Below, piece by piece: positions 28,454 through 36,459 of a stretch of 64,000 nt of DNA. The DNA comes from Prevotella sp. UBA7764 (lineage in GTDB: Bacteria > Bacteroidota > Bacteroidia > Bacteroidales > Bacteroidaceae). The position numbers and the translations under genes were made by a program. Where the stretch lies: positions 47,518-111,517 of the forward strand of contig DLDU01000037.1 of NCBI GenBank assembly GCA_002481295.1, read 5' to 3'. The notes below the pieces were generated by a model. It was not told the origin of the DNA, ran no database searches, and saw only the letters and a program-made list of their open reading frames with translations. Within the stretch, counting starts at the first letter, position 1. Every line of letters starts with the position of its first letter.

Positions 28454-28903
28454 TTAGTCTATAACCAATAGTTTGAAAACTGCTTTGTGAAGACTTCCCT
28501 CGGAGATGCATGGTGCATGACCATCCTGAGGGAAGAATATAGCAAACTCACCAGGCAGCAACTTTACATAGCAACGTGGACGGACATTGGGCACTTTGGC
28601 AATATCTTTCTCAGTATCAAAGGGAACATTAGGCAGGTCGCCAACGGGAATGTAGCCATAAGTCTCGTAGAAGTTCATTGGCACCTGAATGTCTATCATC
28701 TTGCGATGATACTCAACGACGGCTTCATCCTTTTGTTTGCCTTGATCGTCTTCTATGTTGACAAACAGTCGGTTAGGAATGATTTCATAATGCCCGTTGG
28801 CCATATTTTTCCAGTCATGAGTTTGCATGAATTTCCACACTTCTTCGATAAGCGGATTCAGTGGTGCATACTGCATCAGATTCTCCAAATTGTCTATGAT
28901 CAT
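28454..28903 (-). CDS. YhcH/YjgK/YiaL family protein (DUF386)
   Basis: The 149-residue cytosolic protein belongs to the YhcH/YiaL family, cupin-like proteins linked to sialic acid or uronate sugar metabolism in other bacteria. Recognisable parts are the start IIDNLENLMQYAPL, the segment YHRKMIDIQVPM with YGYIPVGD, and the metal-site region FPQDGHAPCI. The frame is open up to 28954, but a -7 element sits at 28958-28965, so the Met at 28903 is the more likely start. There are no sugar-catabolism neighbours here and the substrate is unknown. Confidence 0.85.
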   Translation of the reverse strand: MIIDNLENLMQYAPLNPLIEEVWKFMQTHDWKNMANGHYEIIPNRLFVNIEDDQGKQKDEAVVEYHRKMIDIQVPMNFYETYGYIPVGDLPNVPFDTEKDIAKVPNVRPRCYVKLLPGEFAIFFPQDGHAPCISEGSLHKAVFKLLVID

Positions 28904-28957
28904 GATTGTGTAAGAATTACTGGTTGATGAATTGATTTTGGATTCTTTCTTCAACTA

Positions 28958-28965
28958 CAAAAATA
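28958..28965 (-). promoter_or_regulatory. Putative -7 element for the yhcH-like gene
   Basis: The minus strand reads TATTTTTG, matching TAnnTTTG, 55 bases upstream of the chosen start. Confidence 0.45.
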
Positions 28966-29080
28966 CGAAAAAATCTCTTGCTACGATCATCTCTCTTTCA
29001 TAAAAATCATTAAGCTTACCCTAAACTCTGGTCTTGACAGTTAATTGGACTAAGATTATCATCCGTCGCAGTGTCGCACC

Positions 29081-29291
29081 GTCGCACCGTCGCATTTATA
29101 GCTATCGCATATTGGAAAACGAACAAATGTAAACATAATATTCAAAACATACTATCAACGTAAAATATAGATTATCAACAATATAATTAATATTATATTA
29201 TTTAATAATACAATATCTTTTTACTCTATAGTCTCATTTTCCGCAGATTATCCCACCGCATGTCAGAATCGGCCTTATGCGACGGTGCGAC
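29081..29291. repeat. 15-base inverted repeats bounding an AT-rich block
   Basis: GTCGCACCGTCGCAT at 29081-29095 is repeated inverted at 29277-29291. The left arm is preceded by further copies of the unit GTCGCAC (from 29065). The 181 bases between are very AT-rich at 29161-29224. This may be a non-coding mobile remnant or another structured element. Confidence 0.7.
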
Positions 29292-29435
29292 GCTTGGAGC
29301 ATAGTAGTCTCGTCACGTCAAACAACATGTATGCTTTGGGCATACAATAATTACGCCCCTCACAGACCATGAATATAGAAAAATGATGTTTGCGCTCTGT
29401 TGCTAACGGATTTTAACCGCAATAGAACGCAAAGA

Positions 29436-29467
29436 TTTGGATACGGAAAGATTGTGCCGTAACTTTG
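29436..29467 (+). promoter_or_regulatory. Orphan consensus promoter facing the gph 3' end
   Basis: TTTG at 29436-29439, a 20-base spacer and TAACTTTG at 29460-29467 make one of the best promoter matches in the window. Downstream there is no plus-strand gene until mltG at 31085, which has its own promoter. The transcript would cross the 12-base repeats and run antisense to gph. Confidence 0.6.
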
Positions 29468-29490
29468 CACCGAGAATAAAAAACGGCGCA

Positions 29491-29537
29491 AATCATATAC
29501 TCAATCATATACTCAATCATATACTCATCATGTACTC
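29491..29537. repeat. 12-base tandem repeat
   Basis: AATCATATACTC occurs three times in a row (29491-29526) and is followed by an 11-base degenerate copy. The array ends next to the stop codon of the minus-strand gph gene. Confidence 0.85.
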
Positions 29538-29538
29538 A

Positions 29539-30180
29539 TCATATTTTCAGGATGTCAGCCGGAGTGGCGGCAAAGGTAGTGGCACCGTGATCGATGAGAA
29601 AGGGCTTATCGCGGAACCCCCACAGGACGCTGATGCAGGGCATGCCGCAGTTCTTTGCCGTGTCGATGTCGACGTCGCTGTCACCGATGTAAACTGCTGT
29701 GGAGACGGGCTTATGGAGCTGGCGAAGCGCCTCCATCACGGTGTCGGGAGCCGGTTTCTTCTTGATGTCCTCGCGCTCGCCGATGGCCACAGAGACATAG
29801 TCGGAGAAGAAGTGACGAACCAACTGCTGCGTGGCAGCGTAGAACTTGTTGCTGACCACAGCCACAGCCTTACCATTGGCCTGCAGGGTGGCGAGCATCT
29901 CCATGATACCGGGATATGGAGCCGTGTGGTCGAGATTGTGGTGAAGATAGTGCTGACGGAAGATGGCGTAAGCCTCTTCGAAGCGGGGATTGGCGAGTCC
30001 GTCGGGCACAGCGCGCTCCATGAGCTTCTTCACTCCGTTGCCTACAAACATCCTCACGTCCTCAAGTGTACGGACAGGCATATCACAGCTTTGGAGCGCA
30101 TAGTTGCAGCTTTCCTTTAAGTCCCGTAATGATTCTATCAATGTTCCGTCTAAATCAAATATATAACTCTCGAATTTCAT
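29539..30180 (-). CDS. gph: Phosphoglycolate phosphatase-like HAD hydrolase
   Basis: The 213-residue enzyme is a HAD-superfamily phosphatase, probably acting on phosphoglycolate. Motif I FDLDGTLIES is at residues 8-17 (Asp9, Asp11), motif II at SNKF, the lysine motif at KKPAPDTV and motif III at GDSDVDIDTA. A helical cap of the type seen in Gph lies between motifs I and II. The frame is open further upstream, but those codons overlap the CBM20 gene in another register and have no family match, so the start is 30180. It overlaps the upstream CBM20 gene by 26 bases. Confidence 0.88.
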   Translation of the reverse strand: MKFESYIFDLDGTLIESLRDLKESCNYALQSCDMPVRTLEDVRMFVGNGVKKLMERAVPDGLANPRFEEAYAIFRQHYLHHNLDHTAPYPGIMEMLATLQANGKAVAVVSNKFYAATQQLVRHFFSDYVSVAIGEREDIKKKPAPDTVMEALRQLHKPVSTAVYIGDSDVDIDTAKNCGMPCISVLWGFRDKPFLIDHGATTFAATPADILKI

Positions 30181-30931
30181 GTGCAATAGTGTTATCCTTG
30201 TTGAAAAAATCGTCATGGCAGACGAGTTCGCAATCCGTCCGCAGATTGCCGCCATACAGGACGAGCTGCTCGCCCCACTCCAGCCGTTTGATCTTCGTCC
30301 GTCGGTTCTCGCCCTTCTCCCACTCCACGACATCGTGAGTCTCGTCGCTGCCCACCACATACTTATATTCCAACGGCAGTCTGATGGCGTAGGCGTTGAT
30401 CGAGAGCATCCAGTCGCCGTCACCGATATAATGCATGGGCAGCGGATGCTTCACGTTCCATGCTCCCAGGGGGCCTTCACTTCCGAGCAGAGCTACATGC
30501 TGAGAGCTCTTGATATGCGGAGCCGAGACGCGGAACACGATGGAGCGGTCGAAGAAGGGAATGTTTTTGAGATAAGCCAGCGGCCGCTTGGTCCAGCGAA
30601 ACAGATAGTGCTGCAGCGAGAGATCGCGCCACTGGTCCTGGAAGATGTAGTTCTTTGAATCGTCGATGGCGTAGACGCGCGGTACGCCACACCATTCCTT
30701 CCGGATGCATTTGCCGTGATCATCCTCGACCTGATAGTGATATTCCACGTAGGAGATCGGAAAATGCGAAAGCACCATGCTGCTGGTCTCCACCGTCCAC
30801 ATGTTGCCGTCGTCGGTGTGCATGATCAGGTTGTGGACACGGTGGTGCATCTCTGTATTGTAGTAAGTCACACAGAGGTGCATGGACTGCCCGAACAGAG
30901 CCCGGTATTCGATTTGGAATGACATCTTCAT
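30155..30931 (-). CDS. Free-standing tandem CBM20 starch-binding protein (MalQ N-terminus-like)
   Basis: The product of about 258 residues consists of two starch-binding CBM20-like domains, roughly 1-125 and 130-235. The second shows the signature LGSEGPLGAWN followed by LPMHYIGDGDWML. This matches the N-terminal region of Bacteroidetes 4-alpha-glucanotransferases (MalQ), but the GH77 catalytic domain that should follow is absent; the next gene is gph, overlapping by 26 bases. No signal peptide is seen, so it should be cytosolic. The start is either 30931 or 30925; the promoter element at 30937-30944 leaves almost no leader. It could be a truncated malQ or a separate glycogen-binding protein. 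Confidence 0.72.
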   Translation of the reverse strand: MKMSFQIEYRALFGQSMHLCVTYYNTEMHHRVHNLIMHTDDGNMWTVETSSMVLSHFPISYVEYHYQVEDDHGKCIRKEWCGVPRVYAIDDSKNYIFQDQWRDLSLQHYLFRWTKRPLAYLKNIPFFDRSIVFRVSAPHIKSSQHVALLGSEGPLGAWNVKHPLPMHYIGDGDWMLSINAYAIRLPLEYKYVVGSDETHDVVEWEKGENRRTKIKRLEWGEQLVLYGGNLRTDCELVCHDDFFNKDNTIAHEIRELYI

Positions 30932-30936
30932 GTTTG

Positions 30937-30944
30937 CAAAGATA
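30937..30944 (-). promoter_or_regulatory. Putative -7 element for the CBM20 gene
   Basis: The minus strand reads TATCTTTG. Transcription would start at about 30930, at or next to the first ATG, which implies a leaderless or near-leaderless message. Confidence 0.5.
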
Positions 30945-31026
30945 ATCATTTTAGTGATAACACATCTCATTGCAGCGTGAAATTAATCAAAAATTTTTCT
31001 CCACCATGATGTTATATCTTAAAAGT

Positions 31027-31057
31027 TTTGCCAATTCAGTGTTTTGCAGTATCTTTG
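31027..31057 (+). promoter_or_regulatory. mltG promoter
   Basis: TTTG at 31027-31030, a 19-base spacer and TATCTTTG at 31050-31057 fit the Bacteroidetes consensus. It excludes the upstream frame extension of mltG. Confidence 0.75.
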
Positions 31058-31084
31058 CACCGTCTTTTTAACAGATTAGTTACT

Positions 31085-32128
31085 ATGACAAGAGAATTGA
31101 GAAAATACATCCTTCCGGCCGTGGCCTGTCTGGTCGTGCTGTTCGGAATCGGATATTATTATTTCTTCACGTCGTTCACCGGCCAAAACAGCACCAAGTA
31201 TGTCTACATCGACCAGGACGACAACTTCGACTCCTTATTAAATAAGGTGGAGCCCATCTCGCAGCGGCATTGCTATCATGCCTTCTGCGCACTGGCTCGC
31301 CACAGCAAGCTCACCACTCATGTGCGTACGGGCCGCTACGCCATCAAGCCGGGTATGGGCGCACTGGTCGTCTTCCGCCATTTCAAAAATGGTATGCAGG
31401 AGCCTTTGAGCCTCACAGTGCCCAGCGTCAGAACCATGCAGGACTTGGCAGGAGAGCTCGGAGAGAAACTCATGGTCGACAGCGCCACGCTGGTCAAGGA
31501 CTTCACCGACGAGGCCTTTTGCAAGCAATACGGCTATGACACAGCCACCATCGCCGCGCTGTTCATCCCCAACACCTATGACATCTACTGGAATATCTCG
31601 GTCGACGGACTGATGAAACGTATGCAGAAAGAGAACCGCCTCTTCTGGGATGATGACCGCATGGCCAAAGCCAACGCTCTGCGTCTCGACCCGATTCAGG
31701 TGACAACGTTGGCCAGCATCGTCGACGAGGAGACCGCCAACAATGGTGAGAAGCCAATGATCGCCGGTATGTACTACAACCGGCTGATGCTGCGCGATGC
31801 AAAATATCCCGAGGGTATGCCGCTGCAGGCTGACCCGACGATAAAGTTCGCCTGGAAACAATTCGGACTCAAGCGCATCTACAACAACCTACTCTCGATC
31901 AACAGCCCCTACAACACCTACCGCAATCCCGGACTGCCCCCAGGGCCTATCCGCATCCCGTCGGTGGCCGGCATCGACGCCGTGCTGAACATGAAGCATC
32001 ACGACTATCTCTACATGTGCGCCAACGAGGATTTCAGCGGCACCCACCGCTTTGCAAGAACCTATGAGGAGCATCTTGCCAACGCAAGGCGCTATGCCGC
32101 TGCCCTCAACAGCCGAGGCATCAAATAA
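31085..32128 (+). CDS. mltG: Endolytic peptidoglycan transglycosylase MltG (YceG-like)
   Basis: MltG is an inner-membrane lytic transglycosylase that cuts nascent glycan strands and helps set their length. The 347-residue protein starts with a cytoplasmic segment and one membrane helix (about 9-29). The YceG domain follows, with the conserved glutamate of the motif ASIVDEETANN (residue 216), the segment GMYYNRLM and the LQADPTIKFA signature. The frame is open upstream to 31028, but a consensus promoter covers that part, so the ATG at 31085 is chosen. A terminator follows the stop. Confidence 0.93.
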   Translation: MTRELRKYILPAVACLVVLFGIGYYYFFTSFTGQNSTKYVYIDQDDNFDSLLNKVEPISQRHCYHAFCALARHSKLTTHVRTGRYAIKPGMGALVVFRHFKNGMQEPLSLTVPSVRTMQDLAGELGEKLMVDSATLVKDFTDEAFCKQYGYDTATIAALFIPNTYDIYWNISVDGLMKRMQKENRLFWDDDRMAKANALRLDPIQVTTLASIVDEETANNGEKPMIAGMYYNRLMLRDAKYPEGMPLQADPTIKFAWKQFGLKRIYNNLLSINSPYNTYRNPGLPPGPIRIPSVAGIDAVLNMKHHDYLYMCANEDFSGTHRFARTYEEHLANARRYAAALNSRGIK

Positions 32129-32470
32129 GCAGCACATAAAAACATGTCAATAGAAGACGACTCGCAAGAGCCGTCTTTTTTTTATGCTGCCGTAGCAATG
32201 ATGGGACGAGGAGAATGTGGTAAAAGAACGATGAAAAGGGCAAAAATAAACAATGGCACCCGCTTCACAGCGAGTGCCATCAATCCTCAATAGGTATTAG
32301 TCTTTCTCTAAGGTAAAAAGATTGTATTCAGGATAACGAGTGCAAAGTTAATCCTTTTTATTGATATTTGCAAATGTTTTTTTGTTTTTATCTCGATAAA
32401 TTTTATTTCGAGTAATGAAAATCTATAGAAAATGATTATCTTTGCACCAAGAAAAAGAATCACTGTAAAT
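32129..32470. other. Spacer between mltG and glnS
   Basis: This 342-base region contains the mltG terminator, a second hairpin at 32253-32280 (12-base stem with one mismatch, no U-tract) and a -7 element TATCTTTG at 32437-32444 that would start glnS transcription about 20 bases before its ATG. Nothing else is visible. Confidence 0.6.
32154..32183 (+). terminator. Terminator after mltG
   Basis: AAGACG-A-CTC pairs with GAG-C-CGTCTT around a GCAA loop and is followed by eight Ts, 25 bases after the stop. Confidence 0.85.
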
Positions 32471-34192
32471 ATGGAAAATAGCAAGACTGAGAACAGCGAA
32501 GAGAAGCATAGCTTGAGTTTCGTGGAGCAATTTGTCAAGGAGGATTTGGCCAATGGTAAAAACGGAGGACGCATTCAGACACGCTTCCCTCCAGAGCCCA
32601 ACGGCTATCTGCATATCGGACACGCCAAAGCCATCTGCATGGACTTCGGTGTGGCTGAGGAGTTCAATGGCGTCTGCAACCTGCGGTTCGACGACACCAA
32701 CCCCTCGAAGGAAAACACCGAGTATGTCGAGAACATCCTCAACGACATCAAGTGGCTCGGCTTCCAGTGGGGACATATCTACTATGCCTCGGACTACTTC
32801 CAAAAGCTGTGGGATTTCGCCATTTGGATGATCAAGCAGGGCAATGCCTATGTCGACGAGCAGACCGCTGAGCAGATCGCTGAGCAGAAGGGTACGCCGA
32901 CCACCCCAGGCGTTGCCAGTCCTTATCGCGACCGCCCCGTGGAAGAAAACCTGCGTCTGTTCCAGCAGATGAATACCCCCGAGGCCGTCGAGGGATCTAT
33001 GGTGCTCAGAGCCAAGCTCGACATGGCTAACCCCAACATGCACTTCCGTGATCCGATCATGTACCGTATCATTCAGATTCCACATCACCGCACCGGTACC
33101 AAGTGGCACTGCTATCCGATGTATGACTTCGCTCACGGACAGAGCGACTATTTCGAGGGTGTCACCCACTCCATCTGTACGCTGGAGTTTGTGCCCCACC
33201 GCCCACTCTACGACAAGTTCATCGACTTCCTCAAAGAGTACGACGGCACAGCTGCCAAGGGACTCAACGACTTCCGCCCACGGCAGATCGAGTTCAACCG
33301 GCTCAACCTCACCTATACCGTGATGTCGAAGCGTAAGCTCCACACCCTTGTCGATGAGCATCTCGTCAACGGCTGGGACGATCCCCGTATGCCGACTCTC
33401 TGTGGCATGCGTCGTCGTGGCTATTCGCCTGAGTCGGTCAAGAACTTCATCAAGTCGATCGGCTACACCAAGTTCGACGCGCTCAACGACATGGCTCTCT
33501 TGGAGGCTGCCGTTCGTGAGGATCTCAACAAGCGTGCCACACGTGTCTCGGCCGTCCTCGATCCCGTGAAGCTGGTCATCACCAACTATCCCGAAGGACA
33601 AAGCGAGGAGATGGAGGCTGTCAACAATCCCGAGGACGAGCAGTCCGGCACACACGCCATCACCTTCACCCGCAACCTGTGGATCGAGCGTGGAGACTTC
33701 ATGGAGAATGCTCCGAAGAAGTTCTTCCGCATGACACCGGGCAAAGAGGTGCGACTGAAGAATGCCTACATCGTGATGTGCACCGGTTGCAAGAAAGACG
33801 CTGATGGCAACATCGTCGAGATCGAGGCTACTTATGATCCCGACAGCAAGAGCGGTATGCCGGGTGCCAACCGCAAGGTCAAGGGCACGCTTCACTGGGT
33901 GAGCGCTGACCATTGTGTCAAGGCTGAGGTCAGAGAGTATGACCGACTCTTCAGCGTGGAGAATCCATCCGCCGATGAGCGCGACTTCCATGAGCTGCTG
34001 AATCCCAACTCTCTGCACGTTCACGACAACTGCTATGTCGAGGACTACGCCGCCAAGATGAAGCCGGGACAGTATCTCCAGTTCCAGCGCATCGGATACT
34101 TCATGGCTGACCCCGACGGCACTGAGGCTGCACCGGTCTACAACAAGACTGTGGGACTCAAGGATACATGGGCCAAGCAGAGTAAGAAATAA
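32471..34192 (+). CDS. glnS: Glutaminyl-tRNA synthetase
   Basis: GlnS charges tRNA-Gln directly with glutamine. The 573-residue class I synthetase has the HIGH motif at residues 48-51 within PPEPNGYLHIGHAKA and the KMSKS-type motif VMSKRKL near residue 283. The GlnRS-specific anticodon-binding beta-barrels fill the C-terminal half. Bacterial GlnRS of about 550-580 residues is usual. The open frame extends 13 codons upstream into the promoter, so the ATG at 32471 is used. The TPR gene follows after 21 bases. Confidence 0.96.
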   Translation: MENSKTENSEEKHSLSFVEQFVKEDLANGKNGGRIQTRFPPEPNGYLHIGHAKAICMDFGVAEEFNGVCNLRFDDTNPSKENTEYVENILNDIKWLGFQWGHIYYASDYFQKLWDFAIWMIKQGNAYVDEQTAEQIAEQKGTPTTPGVASPYRDRPVEENLRLFQQMNTPEAVEGSMVLRAKLDMANPNMHFRDPIMYRIIQIPHHRTGTKWHCYPMYDFAHGQSDYFEGVTHSICTLEFVPHRPLYDKFIDFLKEYDGTAAKGLNDFRPRQIEFNRLNLTYTVMSKRKLHTLVDEHLVNGWDDPRMPTLCGMRRRGYSPESVKNFIKSIGYTKFDALNDMALLEAAVREDLNKRATRVSAVLDPVKLVITNYPEGQSEEMEAVNNPEDEQSGTHAITFTRNLWIERGDFMENAPKKFFRMTPGKEVRLKNAYIVMCTGCKKDADGNIVEIEATYDPDSKSGMPGANRKVKGTLHWVSADHCVKAEVREYDRLFSVENPSADERDFHELLNPNSLHVHDNCYVEDYAAKMKPGQYLQFQRIGYFMADPDGTEAAPVYNKTVGLKDTWAKQSKK

Positions 34193-34213
34193 CCAAAGAA
34201 GGAAAATACACGA

Positions 34214-35668
34214 TTGAGCGATAATTTCTATCGAAGCAAAGAGTTCAAGGAGATGCTCCAACAGTATGAGGCTGTCCGCAGCAAGGGCAGCTTCCCTTTC
34301 ATGGACGCAGACGACTTGACCGATATTGCTGAATATTATTTTTATCACGGAAGGACGCAAGAGTCTTTGGAGACAATCGATAAAACCATCGATATGTTTC
34401 CGGGATCCTTGCATCCTTTAGCTTTCCGCGCCCGCTATGCCATTCTTGTCAACGGCAATGCGCAGGAAGCTTTTGACTATGCCCATCAGATCAGCGACAA
34501 GGAAGATCTGGACTATTTCTACACCATCGCAGAGATTTTCATCGCTGATGGCAAAGTGCTGGAAGCCGAGAAATATTTGGAGGAGAAAGAGGCTGAGGTC
34601 GACGAAGACGATCTTGAGGACTACTATCTCGATGTCGCCACGCTCTTTGCCGACTATTCCTGCATTAAGCAGACCAAATACTGGCTGAGTAAAAGCTCCG
34701 ACACCGATTCGAGAGACTATAAAGAGTTGCAGGGGCGCATTGCCATGGAGCAAGGCGACTTCCGGCGCAGCGAGCACATCTTCAACCATCTGATCGATGA
34801 GGATCCCTATGCCAACGGCTATTGGAACCAACTCGCCTCCTTGCAGTTTGCCCAGCACCATCTGCAAGCCAGCATCGAGAGCAGCGACTTCTCACTGGCC
34901 ATCGACCCTGATGACTTTGACGCTGTGCTCAACAAAGCCAACGGACTCGTGCAGCTGGGCAACTACGACGAAGCGCTGAAATACTATCAGCGTTTCAAGA
35001 CTTTGCAGCCACAAAATGAAGCCGGTGACATGGGTATGGCCACGGTCTACATGGCACAGAACGACCGCAAGAAAGCGATTGAAGCCCTTAGCAAGGCCGA
35101 GCAGCTGTGCCCGCCGCAGAGCATCAACCGCATAGAAATCCTACGCCAGAAATTCAACCTGCTCTCCAGCGAAGGTAAATATGCCGAGGCGCTGCAATGC
35201 CTTGAAAAGATCAAAGACAGCCAAGGAGCCACTCAAGCCGAACTGGATGTCATGCGCGGCTTTCTCTTTCTGAAACAAAACCAGGTGAGTGCTGCCATGC
35301 GGTGCTTCGGTCAGGCACTGTCTTCTGCCGGTGACAACCTCGACCAAGTCACCATGCTTGTGGCCTACGCTGCCTATGAGTGCGGATACATCCGCTATGC
35401 CCGTGAGCAATATCTCAAGATTGTGGAACATGTCGACAAAGGATCGTGGTCGGGCGGTTGGGCGTTTATCACGCTGTGCGACCATGAGCTTGGCGACCGC
35501 CAGGCTTTTCTTGCTGATCTGAAACGAACCGTGGAGCTTGATCCCGAGGCTGCTACCTCATTTCTCGCTACGATGTTTCCGCAGGAGTTGAGTGCTGCTG
35601 ACTATTACGCTTATGCGCTACAGCATCCACGGATGGGCGCTGTGCCGTATGAAGAGCTGAAGGATTGA
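34214..35668 (+). CDS. Tetratricopeptide repeat protein
   Basis: The 484-residue protein is built almost wholly from helix-turn-helix TPR units, for example around AEYYFYHGRTQESLETIDKTID and ALKYYQRFKTLQPQNEAGD. No signal peptide, membrane segment or catalytic domain is visible. It is likely a cytosolic scaffold; partners are unknown. The best start is a TTG at 34214, 21 bases after the glnS stop and preceded by an AAGAAGGAAAA sequence. The closeness suggests co-transcription with glnS. Confidence 0.8.
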   Translation: MSDNFYRSKEFKEMLQQYEAVRSKGSFPFMDADDLTDIAEYYFYHGRTQESLETIDKTIDMFPGSLHPLAFRARYAILVNGNAQEAFDYAHQISDKEDLDYFYTIAEIFIADGKVLEAEKYLEEKEAEVDEDDLEDYYLDVATLFADYSCIKQTKYWLSKSSDTDSRDYKELQGRIAMEQGDFRRSEHIFNHLIDEDPYANGYWNQLASLQFAQHHLQASIESSDFSLAIDPDDFDAVLNKANGLVQLGNYDEALKYYQRFKTLQPQNEAGDMGMATVYMAQNDRKKAIEALSKAEQLCPPQSINRIEILRQKFNLLSSEGKYAEALQCLEKIKDSQGATQAELDVMRGFLFLKQNQVSAAMRCFGQALSSAGDNLDQVTMLVAYAAYECGYIRYAREQYLKIVEHVDKGSWSGGWAFITLCDHELGDRQAFLADLKRTVELDPEAATSFLATMFPQELSAADYYAYALQHPRMGAVPYEELKD

Positions 35669-35711
35669 ATGAAATAACGATTGACAAATACATAACGCAA
35701 GAAACACCATT

Positions 35712-36353
35712 ATGAATTTTTTATCTTCGCTTCTTGGAAACCTCAACTATGGGACGGTTTTCCTGCTGATGTTGCTTGAGAGTACAGTCATCCCGGTACC
35801 ATCTGAGTTGGTGGTTGCTCCCGCGGCCTACCACTCTGCCGCCGGTAATCTCGACATTTGGCTGGTCATTCTCTTTGCGACATTAGGAGCCGACTGCGGT
35901 GCTACGATCAACTATCTGGCAGGCTACTATCTCGGCCGCCCTATCATCTATCGCTTCGCCAACAGCCGTTGGGGCCACTTCTGTATGCTGAATCAGAAAA
36001 AAGTGGAGAAGAGTGAGAACTATTTCAATGATCATGGCATGGTGGCAACTATCACCGGCCGACTCATTCCCGGCATCCGCCATCTCATCTCAATCCCTGC
36101 CGGACTCTCCAAAATGACGTTTTGGAAATTCCTACTCTACACAACGTTAGGTGCCGGTAGCTGGAATTGTATCCTCGCTGCGCTCGGATGGTATCTCCAC
36201 ACGATGGTTCCGGAAGAGATGCTCAACGATAAGATCATGGAATACGGCGAATACATCAAAGTGGTCATCTGCTCCCTTGCTGCCATAGCCCTCCTCTATT
36301 TCCTCGCAAAGAGTCTGATCAAGCGGAGGAAGAAAATCGAAACAGAAGATTAG
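35712..36353 (+). CDS. DedA family membrane protein
   Basis: The 213-residue integral membrane protein belongs to the DedA/SNARE-associated family, which includes lipid flippases needed for envelope homeostasis. Visible features are the N-terminal motif with ESTVIPVPSELVVAPAA, the conserved glycine- and arginine-containing segment TGRLIPGIRHLISIPAGLS, and about five hydrophobic segments. The C-terminal tail is basic (KSLIKRRKK). The gene lies 43 bases after the TPR gene and ends before a bidirectional terminator. Confidence 0.9.
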   Translation: MNFLSSLLGNLNYGTVFLLMLLESTVIPVPSELVVAPAAYHSAAGNLDIWLVILFATLGADCGATINYLAGYYLGRPIIYRFANSRWGHFCMLNQKKVEKSENYFNDHGMVATITGRLIPGIRHLISIPAGLSKMTFWKFLLYTTLGAGSWNCILAALGWYLHTMVPEEMLNDKIMEYGEYIKVVICSLAAIALLYFLAKSLIKRRKKIETED

Positions 36354-36388
36354 CCTACACAGTTATGTAGTTACACAAGATAGATATG

Positions 36389-36441
36389 AAAAGCCATGAA
36401 TGACACACCATATTATATATATGAGTCATTCATGGCTTTTT
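36389..36441. terminator. Bidirectional terminator between dedA and the Crp-type gene
   Basis: A 16-base perfect stem (36389-36404 with 36425-36440) starts with four As and ends with Ts, so it can serve both convergent genes. Confidence 0.85.
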
Positions 36442-36459
36442 CTATAGTTCATAAATTAT

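Larger units (their letters stand above)
28966..29538. other. Repeat-rich, AT-rich intergenic region
   Basis: No gene is apparent in this 573-base stretch. It holds a pair of 15-base inverted repeats (29081-29095 and 29277-29291) around an extremely AT-rich block with DnaA-box-like 9-mers, a consensus plus-strand promoter (29436-29467) and a 12-base tandem repeat (29491-29537). Each is listed separately. Confidence 0.7.

Noticed and set aside
29065-29095. Short CRISPR-like array of GTCGCAC units
   Set aside because: The units are 7-8 bases long, directly adjacent and without spacers; no cas genes are near.
32423-34414. 663-codon open frame antisense to glnS
   Set aside because: It mirrors glnS and the start of the TPR gene, has no domain resemblance, and arises from codon bias; glnS has all synthetase motifs.
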